The position numbers and the translations under genes are program-made. 64,000 nt of DNA from contig CM036170.1 in the NCBI GenBank assembly GCA_020631735.1, positions 64,433,737-64,497,736 on the forward strand, written 5' to 3'. The stretch comes from Saccharum officinarum (taxonomy: Eukaryota > Streptophyta > Magnoliopsida > Poales > Poaceae). Shown here in pieces: positions 1-12,303 of the stretch (its first letter is position 1; every line of letters begins with the position of its first letter). The notes under the pieces are model-generated. The model worked only from the letters and a program-made list of their open reading frames with translations, did not search any database and was not told the origin of the DNA.

Positions 1-756
1 AAGCGTATATACCACCCGCACTTCAATTTTGATGGCTGGGTTTGTGATGCTGGTTGTATAATTGACGTAGGAGCAGGAGGAAAAAAAGAATTTTAATGTC
101 CCGCTCTTCATTGTGCAACTCTACGTGCTACAAAAATTGATATAATCAATTATAATGTTCATTCATGGAATTCATACTAGATCAGGAAGAGTTCAACATC
201 AAATTAAGGCAGAACTTAGACGTGACAATGGGGAATTACCAAGCTTGGAATTAGAACCGTGAGTTTGTGACTGGCTGACTGCAGTCTGCAGTTGGCGATG
301 GTGTCACGCTGTGGCGCGCAGGCGCGCAGCCGAGTAAGTCCAGGCAGGCGCCAGGGCTGGGCTACAGACCGCAGACGGTTGTAGAGCGCAGGCGCGGAGC
401 AGGCAGCAGTGCAGGGCGTCACGCACGCCGTCAGCCTGTCACCGCGTGTCCGCGGCAGGCGGCGGCCATCAGGACGCCGGGCACCGGGCGGCCCTCGACG
501 GTGTGTCAGTCGGCGGCGGCCGGCAGGCGGAGGACGGCTCGACGGCGGCCGGCGGCGGCTAGGGTTAGCAGCGGGCAGCAGAGACAGAGAGAGCGGCGTA
601 TAGAGAAGCAGAAACAGGTAGGGGAGTCGGACCTCGGACGGGCGCCTGCGACGCTCGCGACTCGCGGCCGCGTGCCCCTTTCCTCTCTGTGCTGGGCCAT
701 GAGTCCAAACACTTGTCCAACACCTACGGCCAGGCTGAAAAACTACATATACTCTT
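1..756. other. GC-rich flank, no gene supported
   Basis: The first 240 bases are AT-rich and ordinary. Bases 300-720 are strongly GC-rich and contain several overlapping short open frames on both strands. None shows a recognisable domain, and frames open on both strands are expected from GC-rich composition alone. A CTAGGGTTAG-type motif near 560 is common in plant 5' untranslated leaders, so a first exon of an unseen gene is possible but not shown. This stretch ends at the TAA target duplication of the Harbinger-like element. Confidence 0.4.
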
Positions 757-999
757 TAAGGGCTACTTTGGCAGCCCAGATTCCCGGAGGGATCCCGGCC
801 TTTTTTCTGGGCCAATCTCCCCCGTGCCAGTCTCCCCCGGGCCGATTTCTGGCGCACTTTGGCAGCCCACCCACGCGTGGGTTGCAGCCCGTTTCCCTGC
901 GTTTTCCTCGTGGACGAAAACCACGACTCCTGAGGCCGGGGAGAGTTTCCCGTGGTGAGACCGCTCGCGACTCGCGATCGCGAGGGACTCCTTTTCTTT

Positions 1000-1217
1000 C
1001 TCCGTGGCGAGGCCGCCGCCGCCCCGAGCATCCGGCCGCCGTCGCGAGGTCGGCGCTGACCCGGCACCCGTCGAGGCCACCGCTGCCCCTGGCATCCAGC
1101 CGCCGTCGCCCCCGGCATCCGTCCGCCGCCCCTCCACTGCCGTCGCGTCGTTCCTCCACCACCGCCACCTCGCTCCTCATCCACCGTTGCCATCTCCACC
1201 GCCATCGGTCTCGAAAG
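1000..1217 (+). other. Putative GC-rich first exon inside the Harbinger-like element
   Basis: A strongly GC-rich block rich in CCGCC triplets ends at a good plant splice donor, AAA|GTGAGT, near 1217. AT-rich, T-rich DNA that resembles grass introns follows. Acceptor-like pyrimidine tracts ending in TTGCAG occur near 3434 and 5166. The last one leads into about 120 bp of more balanced composition and a short frame of some 30 codons starting at ATGGAAGC (5176). No known protein was recognised. It may be a captured gene fragment or a non-coding transcript. The direction is inferred only from the splice-like signals. Confidence 0.25.
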
Positions 1218-2827
1218 TGAGTGCACCTCATCTCATCTCCTTGCTTGCAGTAGCTTTTTGATCTGCTAGGGTTTGATCTGCTAGTCAGATTGATATGACT
1301 ATTCAAACCAGACGTCTTGAAGTTCTCCTGCCTATTTTGTCGATATAGGAGTGTGCGTACGTGAGGAATGCTGAGCCAGCTTAAGCTTTTCTTTTTCTTG
1401 TTATTTTTCGTTGGATGGGTTGTGCGCATTGCTGACACTGTAACTTGGAAAATGCATCAATTGCTTTTGTTCACAGTTTATCTTGCTGACGAAATCTGTT
1501 TTTTCCCAAGTAATCTGCTGTTGCATTATCCGGAAAGAACAAAGTGAATTGACCATGTAAAAGCTTTGAACGAGTCTCGTTGCAATTATCGCCTAAAAGC
1601 AATTAAAGTTGATAGCAGTTCGTCTCTTAAGTCTTCGGCGATGAATACTGTCCAAGGTGATTGCAAAGTTGCTGGTGCCTGGTCATGTAGCAATTTGTTG
1701 TATGGCATCAGCCTCCAACACAATAGGGTGATAGAGATTAGAGAGTGGCTATGATTTTTTCCAACCTGCAGAATGTCGATACAGTTATGGCACCTGTGTG
1801 GCTGTGTTTCTAGCAATGGATACATATAACTTCCAAGTTTTAAAATGAGTGCCTATAACTTCCAAGAAAAACTAAACTGAAGAAATATGTACGCCAATGA
1901 CTCATTAGGCAGATGTAATATGTGTTAGCCTTTTTTGTCAATTGCAAACAAAGGGATATAAACTGAAATGCCACATTGGAACCTGCAGCTAGCAAGCACT
2001 CTGCACTAGGAACGTGCACTTTTTTTTCAGTGCCTAAACCAGGCTCAGAGGCCAGAGCAAGTCCTCTCTGTCTTTAGCTGTTTAGAATTTAGATGACTGC
2101 ATACGTGTCTATCCAGGTGGTTACTGCTGTTTATACAAAAGGTTGTGTCCAGGGGCACTATTTATGCCTAAGGTGGTGCATAGTAGACCATACTAACAGT
2201 ACTTCATGGTGTTATAATAAGAGGTTAAATTTATTTTTGAATTTGAGTACACCAATGTGGATTTATTTGCAAGCTTTTTTGTTTATGTTTCTATGAGCGA
2301 ATCAACATGTGATGTGATATGGCATTATGGTTAATTATAAGGAGTTCTAGATTTTTCAAGGTACATAGTTTTTGCTATGTACACTTGTATCTAGACAAGC
2401 CGGAATGCCTTATAATTTGGAACGGAGTATTAAGAAAAAAGAAAATATTATCTTGAAACTCCTATTTCTCCTCTCTTGGCTACATATTTCTGGTCATGTG
2501 GGTGCCATGGAGGTGGGTTGTTCCTGTGGTAGTTTATGGGTGTTAGGTAAGGGTGTTTATGAAACTTTAGAAGAGTTGAAGGGGCTATAATGTCCTATGT
2601 TCATTGAACATTCAGTAAGTTGACTTTGACTATACTTTTTAACTTATGCTTACTTCACTTTTCCTTTGGCCTATTCTTGTTTTGATTGTTCTTCTACATG
2701 CTGCATCTCCCCTTGTAATCTGGCTAATCATCAATTTTATTTGATACTAACGTCTCCTGACGCTTGCTAGCGTTATTGCCATACTGTTTTATTGATTGTT
2801 ATTTTATTGATTGTTATTCCATTTTAC

Positions 2828-2895
2828 GGCCTGTTTGGATCCATTAGCACTAACAATTAGCAGCTAAAGTTAGTGCTGGTGGATCCAAACAGACC
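2828..2895. repeat. Small hairpin MITE remnant
   Basis: GGCCTGTTTGGATCC and the following bases at 2828-2854 pair with the reverse complement ending GGATCCAAACAGACC at 2895, giving a stem of about 27 bp. Such GTTTGGATCC ends are common in grass MITEs. No clear target duplication was found. It lies inside the larger Harbinger-like element, so it is either a nested insertion or part of it. Confidence 0.4.
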
Positions 2896-3339
2896 TGCTA
2901 ATTATTAGATAGGGGGCTGCTAACTATTAGTTCCATTAGCTAGTTTAGAGTTGCTAATAGATGTTAATAGTTCATATGCACCTTGATATCCATTAGCTAG
3001 TTTGGATTAATGCTATGTGATATCATCTCTTGATTGTTTGTATACTACTTAACTAAACTTTACCTTTCGTTGTAGAACATCTATAATCTGTTGCAACCCA
3101 TCTATGTGATATCATCTCATTCCCCTCTGTTTTAACCAGAGTTTAGTAAACTTGAATTGACAATTATATTTGTTGTTAACTGAATGATGTTTCTCTACTT
3201 GTTTATATATATATATGTAATATGTAATAATATAGTTTCATATATGTAACACTAGATGGCTTCTGAGATAGATAGGGAGGTATTCATGAAAATGAAAAAC
3301 AAAAATGTTTGCTTGATTTGGCTCAAACAACAGATTAGG

Positions 3340-3434
3340 TAATGCTTTTCCTTGTGCTTACTTGCTAATGCTTTTCCTTGCTTACTTGTGCTTACTTGCT
3401 TACTTGCTAATGCTTTTCCTTGTGCTTACTTGCA
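3340..3434 (+). repeat. Pyrimidine-rich minisatellite ending in TTGCAG
   Basis: The phrase TAATGCTTTTCCTTG plus GTGCTTACTTGC is repeated about three times, with truncated copies between, and ends in ACTTGCAG followed by a TGCTCTCAG stretch. The tract has the look of an expanded polypyrimidine/3' splice site region. Length variation here would be expected between accessions. Confidence 0.5.
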
Positions 3435-6052
3435 GTGCTCTCAGTAGAGGCAATGTTTGAATTGAGAAGAAAAACGCAGCTGCAGTCATTGTATGCAGGT
3501 ATATTATTTGAATATGCCCTTCTAGACTCTTTACTGTCTTGATTCCTACAGTTGCTGCTATTTTTATCATCATCATTATGTTGCTAGTGAAGGTGGAGGT
3601 TGTGCCAGCTTTATAGTATCATGGTTTTGTTAGCCTGGATCCCACTGATTTGTCACGCCAATGCAGCTTTATAGTCCCACTGATTTGTCACCCATGTGCT
3701 AAGTATTTACTATTGTTTTGTTAGGTTCCTCATTTGGTCAATGGAAAGACTTTAGTATAGTATGCTAACTGAATGCGTGCAAGAGTGAAATTTAGTTGTC
3801 TGGATCTCAGCTACTACCTTGACTGATCGATTGGATTTCTTTACATGCTGTTGCAACTAGTAGAAGCCAGACATGGGCCATCTGCTCTTAGCTATCCGCT
3901 TCCTGGAGGAGGAAGGATGATGTTGGCTTTCTGAATTCGCTGTCAGTTATGGTTAGTTTTGTGTTGAATAAACAGAGCTTTTCCTATATGATAAATGATT
4001 AAAATATGGAAACTTGTATAGCTTCTATATTTCATCATTCCTAATAGAATGTTCATGTAAGCTGGACAATATATTTTAACATTATTCCTTTTTTGGATTT
4101 GGATTTGCTAAATCTTAGTTAACTTAGATGGCTCTTTTTGAGACTATGTTCTGCCTGGTTTGAAGTTCTATTGATAGCAGTAGCATGTACTTGGCACAGT
4201 TAGCAACTTAGCATACTTCCAGTGTAGTACTTGGCACAGTTAGCATATTTCAGTTTATTACTTTTAATATGCAGCCTGCAAAGCTGCCATCATTTTGTAG
4301 TTGAACTTGAATGATTGGTCCTCGTTCTCCCAAATAATGTTGATGGGCTGTCCAACAATAAATTCCTTTTTTTAGAGGAAGCAATAATTTCTTTACATCT
4401 TGTATAGGGACAGTTATGAAAAGGGCCTTTTTTTAGCAAAATAGTACTCTAGAATCAGATTGATTTGTGTGGCAGGCATATATATAGATACAAAACTATG
4501 TGTAAATTTGTGTGTGCAGTACTACGCCGTCTGAATGAAAATTGACAGCATGCATGTGCAGTTGAGTCTAGCCATGGTTGGTTTCCTGAAGCTGTCCAGA
4601 CAAGTAGTTGAACCAACTATTTTCACCCTGTTTTGTACCCAAGTTTGAACGGAATATTTTTCACCCATACTAACAGGACCTCACAAACGTTGTGTTTTGT
4701 TTGTGGCACTTGTATGAATACAGTGGAAGTAATAAGTCAATCCAAGATGTTAGATGGCACTTTGCTGTTTCAATCATTTCTTTCTTTTTCTTTTGAGAAA
4801 GCTAAACTGTCTTTTTTGTGCTTAGTGATTCATTATATCATATAATCATTGAAATAAGCATGATTCTTTCTTTTTTTGTGAGAGCATGATCACAATTGAG
4901 CTGTAAAATGAACTTGTTCTTGACCATCTTTCTTTGAGCTGCAAATGAAGTCATCAGCACATAGTCCAGGTGGACAGGCTCCCAGCTTGTCTGCAGGCAA
5001 CACCTGTCCTCAGCCTAAGCACAAACTCCGAGCTTCTCATATCACTGATTTTGATTTTGTCTAGTTGTGAATTTGTGGACTGCTACTTCTTATGAATTAA
5101 GTGATCTATTCACATGGACTGCTGCTCAGTTTTAAGTTATTATATTTTTCTTTGTGTTACTTGCAGAGAGGGATCGATGGAAGCAATGCATGATCCGAGA
5201 GAAGTGATGCAGACTTGCTCAACATTGTGTGTTCGAGGCCTCCGGTTAAAGTTGCTATCAAAGGCAGAAAGAGATTAAAAAAACTAGGCAGGAAGAGAAT
5301 TGACAGTCCATAGTGATCCTATTTTATTTTTCGTTATGTTGATGGAAATAATAGTAGGAAGGCCATATATTAGCTTTGTTGGAAAAGATGATACTTGAGT
5401 AGAACTTCTGTACGAATTTGACTCTGGTGCCTTAATTTTTTCATATTATGTTTTCTGCTATTTTGTGTATATATGTTTGTTGGAAAAGTGTGGTATAGTG
5501 ATAATCTGTAGATCTGTACGCATAGCTCACATGACAACAGCGAATAGAGAGGCTCCGTACGTATTTTCTTGTGGCTGAACCGCCGAACCCACCTGCCCTT
5601 CCGCTTCCAAACGACAGCAGGGAAACTGGCCATGCGTGGATATCTACCCTGCGGTTTGGACGGGGTTTCTGCTGGCCAAGAAAATCCCTCCCCTCCGATT
5701 CGTTCCCAGGGTTAACTACCCTATGGCTGCCAAAGTAGCCCTAAAGGGTTATTTGGGCCTCGACTAGGGCCGTGGCCGTAGTGGCCCTAGGCCCAAATCC
5801 GCCCAACAAGAGCAAATGGCTACAACTGAACCAGTTCATCCACAAAACATTACAGCAAAGGGGTAAACTGCTTAGAAAACTCAACTTTACGCGAGAAACC
5901 CTATAGCCACATGTCATATACTCTTGCAAATATAACTCTCTATTTCAATTGGCAATATTCCTCGATCATCCCACGTATGGGGCCTTGGCTTAAAAAAAAT
6001 CAGTCCCCACACCTCACTATCACCCAATTAAACTTGCTCTGTAATCACCAAA

Positions 6053-7009
6053 GGAAACAGTCTAATTGACCCCCCAACTATTAGGGGTGGTCTAGTTTAC
6101 CCCCTCAACTATGAAACGGTCTAATTTACCCCCCTGAACTTTGCAAAACCGGCCAAATCACCCCCTCGAGCGGTTTTGGACGGTGGTTTTACTACAGTAA
6201 CAACGGTTTTGCTACAGTAACAGTGGTTTTGCCCTTTTCTTTTTATTTATTTCGTCTGAATCTTTGAAAAATCATAGTAAATCATAAAAAAACATAAAAT
6301 GGAAAATCTAATTTTGTTGGACTCCATGTTAGTATATCTACACAGTAAATATATAATATAGTATACTTTAGTATAAAGTTTTTGTTGTATGAATTATTCA
6401 AATTAATTACAAAAAAAAATAGATCAAAATTTACAGCAAAAACTTTGTACTAAAGCATACTATATTATATGTTCACTGTGTAGATCTACTCATGTGGAGT
6501 CCAACAAAAATCATAGTAAATCATAAAAAAAACATAAAATGGAAAATCTAATTTTGTTGGACTCCGTATTAGTATATCTACACAGTAAATATATAATATA
6601 GTATACTTTAGTACAAAGTTTTTGTTGTATGAATTATTCAAATTAATTACAGAAAAAAAATAGATCAAAATTTACAGCAAAAACTTTATACTAAAGCATA
6701 CTATATTATATGTTCACTGTGTAGATCTACTCATGTGGAGTTCAACAAAATTAAATTTTTTATTTTGTGATTTTTTGTGATTTACTATGATTTTTCAAAG
6801 ATTCAGACGAAATAAATAAAAAAGAAAAGGATAAAACCACGGTTACTGTAGCAAAAACGTTGTTACTGTAGCAAAACCACCGTCCAAAACCGCTCGAGGG
6901 GGTGATTTAGCCGGTTTTACAAAGTTCAGGGGGTAAATTAGACCGTTTCATAGTTGAGGGGGTAAACTAGACCACCCCCAATAGTTAGGGGATCAATTAG
7001 ACTTTTTCC
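6053..7009. mobile_element. Mutator-type MITE with long TIRs and an internal hairpin dimer
   Basis: The ends GGAAACAGTCTAATTGAC and, in reverse complement, GGAAAAAGTCTAATTGAT begin inverted repeats of about 190 bp. The repeats include pieces such as TTTACCCCCTCAACTATG and CCCCCTCGAGCGGTTTTG. A 10-bp direct repeat AATCACCAAA flanks the element at 6043-6052 and 7010-7019. Long TIRs with a 9-10 bp duplication fit Mutator-like elements. The centre (about 6300-6770) holds two tandem copies, offset by 240 bp, of a unit that is itself palindromic. There is no coding capacity. Short frames in the centre are chance products of AT-rich repeat DNA. Confidence 0.8.
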
Positions 7010-7399
7010 AATCACCAAACTGAACACCACGCAATGATCTCCGTCCAATCGAACTCTCGATCACTCAAATCTGACCTACACCTGACTTTTTTTAAAAGAG
7101 AATATATTAATATCCCAGCTTCTGCATCGACTAATGCATATAATTGTTCCTTATTACACACTGAAGCACAGAGGTCCAAGCAATCTCAAACACAAAGTTT
7201 TGAACCAAAAAGAACGAAGGAAAAGTTTGTCGAAGAAACATTTAAACTGTAATTCTATTAACGAATCTCCAACCGTTTCTTGCAAACACTTTCATTGCGG
7301 CTGTCTCAATTTTCCTGCATCCCATCATCATTATTTGGCGGTACTCCTCCTTCTGAAGAAGGGTCCAAAATCTTATCCAGTAGATCCCTCTAAAGATAA

Positions 7400-10300
7400 C
7401 CTATAAATAAGATGGTGCTAGGATCTTATCAAAGACCAAGTCATTCCGGGTTAACCATATGACCCAGCAGAAAGTAGTCACGCCCACTAGAATCTTATAT
7501 TTTTAAACTCCTATTCACCCCAAGTAACCAATCTATAAATAAATTGTGTACACTAGTTGGAGGAGTTAAGTTAAATGAAATATGAATAACCCGCCACACA
7601 AATCTAGCAAAATGATAATCAAAGAGAAGATATTGTATAGTCTCTTTAGATGAACAAAAACAACACTTGGTGTCTCTTTGCCAATGTCTTTTTTGCTAGA
7701 TTATCTTTTGTCAGAATTACTCTTTTATACAAATACCACAAGAATACTTTGATCTTGAGAGGTAGTTTCAATTTCCATATTACATTGTTATATGATATCG
7801 CTTCATATTCTAACGAGGCTCGGTACATGGGTTTACTTTACTAAAAAATATCCATTTTGATGTAGCCCCCAAACAAAACGATCCCTTTAGTTTGTTAATT
7901 GTACATCTGCCACCATAGCAACCACCTCGTGCCATAATTGTAAATTAACATCTACCAAAGATCTCTGAAACGCCACATTTAACGGTATTGTAGATAACAC
8001 CGTTCTCACCGATACCCCCTTCCTCCTAACAATATTATATAATGCAAGAAAGATAGACTCTAGAGGACATGGCGTTATCCACGCATTCTCCCAAAAACGC
8101 ACCTGAGAGCCATCACCTAATTCGAATTTGCCTAACGAGAGGAACTTATCCTTGACCTTCATGAGACCAACCCAAAATTGAGAGTCCCCAGGCATATGTT
8201 GAACCTGAGTTAGGGTCTTATTTTTTAGATATTTATTCCTAAGTAGCTGTTGCCAAACCCCATCTCCATTCAGCAACTTGAAAAGCCATTTACTTAGGAG
8301 ACATTTATTTTGAACATCTAAATTTAAGACACCCAACCCCCCTTGGTCTCTCGGCGTACAAACTACCTCTCATTTAGCCAGTTTGTATTTCTTCTTATGC
8401 TCATCATTCTGCTAAAAAAACCGTGATCTAAAATAGTCTAACTTCTTTAACACCCTTTTTGGTAATTCAAAGAAGGATATCATGAACATGGGGAGACTGC
8501 TTAAAACAGAGTTTAACAAAACAAGTCTCCCACCTACTGACAACAACTTACTCCTCCAACAATTCAACTTCTTTTAAAAACGTTCTTCGACATGCTTCCA
8601 ATCCTTATTCATGAGCTTTCTATGATGCATAGGAATACCTAGATACCTAAATGGATATGTGCCTAAATCACATCCAAAAATTTGTGCATACTCAAATTGA
8701 TTCGCTTTTGCTGCTCCATAGCAAAACAATTCACTTTTATGGAAGTTGATCTTGATCCCTGACAACTGCTTAATAGCACAAAGCAAAAGTTTCATATTTT
8801 TGGCCCTCTCAAGGTCATTATTGGAGGATAGAAAGACCCTCGTCAACCAAGTGCGGTACAACCCCTCTAATTTGTTTGGTCTCTTTGGCTCTTGAAATAA
8901 GTATAGCCAGCATGTCAACTATTATATTAAATAAGATAGGAGATAACAGATCTCCTTGTCGAACTCCTTTTCTCGTTTGGAAATAATGTCCTATATCATC
9001 ATTCACTTTTACTGTAACACTCCCTCTAGACATGATCTTTGAAATCCATTCACACCAAGTTGGTGAGAACCCTTTCAGTCTGAGGACCTGTTGAATAAAA
9101 TGTCATTTTACCTTATCGTATGATTTTTCAAAGTCTAATTTTAATATCACATCAACTTGTTTTTTCTTATGTAATTCATGAATTGTCTCATGTAATAACA
9201 CAACTCCTTCCAAGATGTAACGACTAGGAATAAAGGTCATCTGTGAATGCCCTATTGACTTGTCAGCCACTTTTAAAATTCTATTATTTAGAACTTTAGT
9301 AAAAATTTTGAAGCTCACATTCAACCAGCAAATTGGCCTGCATTGTTGTATTCGAATCGCATCAGTTAACTTAGGAAGCAAAGTAATAATCCTGAAGTTA
9401 AGGCTATGGATCGGCAGTCTTCCAGCATGGAATTCAAAAAAAAGATTCATTAAGTCCGGCTTTACAACATCTCAAAAAAATTGATAGAAATCCACAGGAA
9501 AGCCATCTGGATCAGGTGCTTTATTATGTTCCATGTCAAAAACTGTCATCTTGACCTCCTCCTCAATGAAAGGAGCTATCAACATCCCATTCTCTTCTTC
9601 CGACACTTGAGGTATATCATGCCTCAAAGTCTCATCCAATGAGAAAGAATTTGATGTATGAGGTCCAAACAGTCCTTTATAAAACTCAGTTATGTAATTA
9701 TTCAGGTTCGCATCTCCAACAATAATTCTCTCATCTTGTTCTAGCTGCATAATTTTTATTCTTCTATGCCTTCCATTTGCTACCAGGTGGAAGTATCTAG
9801 TGTTATCATCCCCATGCAATAACTTTGTTGTTTTCGATCGTTGGAGCCAATAAATCTCTTCTCTTAACAACTTAGTTAATTGCCCTTTGAGGTGTAGTCT
9901 AAGATCTACCTCCTCAGGAGACAACAAGCTAATCTCAGCCTTTCTATCCAACTCATCTATCTCAGCCAACAAATTAGATTTAAGCTGCTTACTTTGTGAG
10001 GATAAATTTTTAGACCATCCTCTAAGGAACCGTCTCACCCTTCTAATTTTGTTTTACCATCTTTCCAAAGGAGCCCTACCCCTAATCTCAAATTCTCAAA
10101 CCCCTTTAACCAGATCATAAAAACCTTCTCTATTCAACCAAGCTAATTCGAATTTAAAATTCCTAACATTTCCTCTGTGAGATGGTTCCCCAGTATCTAG
10201 TAAAAGAGGTGTATGATCTGAGATCTTATGGGTAAGTGCTTGAACAGAAGCTAGTGGGAATTTTTGTTCCCAATCTGTCGTTACTAAAATCTGATCTAAC

Positions 10301-10792
10301 TTTTCATAAGTCGGCACCTCTGCATAATTTGCCCAAGTGTACCTCCTCCCTGTCATCACCAACTCTCTTAAGTTTAAAGTCTCAATAATAACATTAAATA
10401 AAAGAGGCCACTTTTCATTGTACCTAGAATTATTTTTTTCAGATGGATTCCTAATAATATTTAAATCTCCCCCAACTATAAAAGGAAGATCCCCACAACT
10501 AGTACAGACCCGTACTAACTCTGATAAAAAATGTTCTTTGTGCTCTTTCTGCGCAGCCCCATAAACTGACAGAAGAGCCCAAGGAAAACCATCCGTTTTA
10601 TTTTTTATGATAAACTTAATATGAAAATCACCATCCTCAATATTTTGCACCTCAAAACTAGCATGATTAACACCCAACAACATCCCCCATAACAAACCCT
10701 GGGGGCACTTCCAATGCCAAATAAAATCTGCCCCCGCACTAAAGTTTTCTTAACATTGAGTTGAGAAGCTATTCTTATTGGTCTCTGAAAGT
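7400..10792 (-). pseudogene. LINE ORF2 (endonuclease, reverse transcriptase, zf-RVT), main part
   Basis: This is the LINE polyprotein that nicks target DNA and reverse-transcribes the element RNA. Read on the minus strand, the order is as follows. The endonuclease (EEP fold) shows VGGDLNIIRNP and the SDHTPLL box at 10096-10695. A linker/RT N-terminus lies at 9472-10038. RT blocks follow at 9103-9450 and 8818-9033, with GVRQGDLLSPILFN. An RT thumb lies at 8574-8918. A C-terminal domain at 7887-8336 is followed by a zf-RVT-like tail at 7646-7828. There are in-frame stops near 10750 and 10050 and frameshifts between the listed pieces. The expected YADD catalytic motif is missing at about 8816-8822, where the frame jumps directly from the preceding ILQ to the following helix. 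The first codons of ORF2 lie beyond the copia insertion at 25894-25986. Confidence 0.85.
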
Positions 10793-10797
10793 GCTAT

Positions 10798-10925
10798 TGT
10801 TAGAATGTATTGTAACAGTCCATATTGGACGTACGGCCCATGGGCCTTGTATATTGTAACCCTAGCCTTTCAGGCTATATAATGAAGGTCACCCCCCTGA
10901 TTAGGGTGTGCGGTGTTTCTCTATA
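10798..10925 (+). repeat. 5' LTR of the Ale-like copia
   Basis: A 128-bp LTR beginning TGTTAGAATG and ending CTCTATA rather than the usual CA. A TATATAAT box is visible at about 10876. The PBS TGGTATCAT, partly complementary to initiator tRNA-Met, follows at once. It is identical to the 3' LTR except for one transition. Confidence 0.92.
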
Positions 10926-11156
10926 TGGTATCATCCCTAATTACGATCCTAATCTTCCGCTTCGTTTCCCCTCCGCCTGTGTGCGCCACGCCGTCACCAG
11001 CCAGGCGCCGCCGCCTACCCTAGGCCGCGCCCAGCCGCCGCCTACCCTCGGCCGCGCACAGCCGCCGCCTACCCTAGACTGCGCACAGCCGCCGCCAGCT
11101 AGGCCTCACCTCGCGCCGCCGCCTTCCCAGGCCGCGCGTATCGAGGATCGGACTCC

Positions 11157-12303
11157 ATGACATCGTCGTCGAGTTCCTCCTTCACCACTGGTACCCTCAC
11201 CCACCAGTCATCTGGCGCCATGGGAGACTCCGTTGCTGCTCCTCTCTTCGCCGCCTACGCCGCCATCAACGTGAAGCAACATGTCCCCATCGCGCTCAGC
11301 CTCGAGCGCCCGAACTACTCCAAGTGGATGGCGTTTTTCACCGCCCTTTGCGGCAAGTACGGGCTGCTCGGCCACATCGATGGCACAACGGCTGCGCGCC
11401 CGACTGACCCCCTCTGGTCTTAGCCTGATACCTGCATCCACGGCTGGATGTATGGCTCCGTCGACGACGCCGTCCTCAACCTCGCCATGGAGCCTGAATA
11501 GGATGCCCGCGCTCTGTGGGTCTCCATCGAGGCCTTGTTCTAGGCGAACAAGGAGTCCCGCGCCGTCGTCCTCGAGCAGGAGTTCCACAACCTGTTTTAG
11601 GGCGACCTCTCCATCGACGCCTACGCCTAGCAGATGAAGCGCACCGCTGATGCTCTCTAGGAGGTCGATCACACCATCTCCCCTGCACAGCTCGTGCTCA
11701 ACCTTCTGCGTGGCCTTAACCCCCGCTTCGCCAACATCGCCGACATCATCTCCAACACGTCGCCGCTCCCGGACTTCAAGTCAGCCACCAACATGCTCCG
11801 CGTCAAGGAGCTCCGTCTTGGCACCGAGGGCAAGGCGGCCTCAGCTTCTTCTTTGGCCGCCTCCACCACCTCCTCCTGCACATCGCCGTCCTGCCAGTCC
11901 ACCCCTTCTGCGTCCACCAACCATGGGGGCGGTGGCAAGGGCAAGGGTGGCAAGGGCAAGGGCGGCCGTGGTGGCAACGGCGGCGGTGGTAATGGCGGCG
12001 GTGGGCGCCAACAGCAGCAAGGTGGTGGCAATAGCGGCGGTGGCCGCAACCAGCAAGGCGGCAGTTTTGGCGGGCGTCAGCCGGCCGGGCCCTAGGTTTG
12101 CTATAACCCTTGGGCTGCTCCGTGGCCTCCCCAGACCCCAGCAGCAGCTGCAGTGGGGTGCGCCACCTGCACCTCCCCCACAGGCACACACCGCCTTCGC
12201 GCCTCCGCAGTTCAGCCCTGCCGGTGGTTCCCCGACGTATGGGTCTCCGGGCGGTTGGGACTCGGCAGGCCTGATTGCCGCCCTTAACCAGATGGCGATC
12301 TAG
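11157..12303 (+). pseudogene. copia gag with eight in-frame UAG codons
   Basis: The capsid-like gag (UBN2 type) starts at ATG 11157. Conserved stretches include SLERPNYSKWMAFF near the N-terminus and QLVLNLLRGLNPRF near 11690. A Gly/Gln-rich tail lies at 11930-12080. The frame is broken by TAG at 11421, 11499, 11541, 11598, 11628, 11658 and 12093. After a 1-nt frame change between 12096 and about 12135 there is another TAG at 12301. No TAA and no TGA occurs. Several of the TAG codons fall where related gags have Gln (for example before GDLSI). Protein cannot be made without readthrough, so this is a pseudogene or a recoded gene. Confidence 0.8.

Larger units (their letters stand above)
760..5741. 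mobile_element. Large PIF/Harbinger-like TIR element, no transposase seen
   Basis: The left end GGGCTACTTTGGCAGCC (760-776) is repeated exactly as its reverse complement at 5725-5741. Both ends are flanked by TAA (757-759 and 5742-5744). A 3-bp TAA/TTA target duplication with G-rich TIRs is the signature of PIF/Harbinger elements. Weaker inverted similarity continues inward for roughly 150-200 bp: a CCACGC(G/A)TGG block followed by a GTTTCCCTGC block is found on both sides. The interior of about 4.6 kb shows no DDE transposase or Myb-like frame. It instead looks like an intron-rich plant transcription unit with a GC-rich first exon. The element is therefore probably non-autonomous and may carry captured host DNA (a Pack-type element). 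Orientation is not determined. Confidence 0.65.

Noticed and set aside
743..1438. Long overlapping open frames on both strands in GC-rich DNA
   Set aside because: Both strands are open because of composition; none shows domain content, and a splice donor ends the block.
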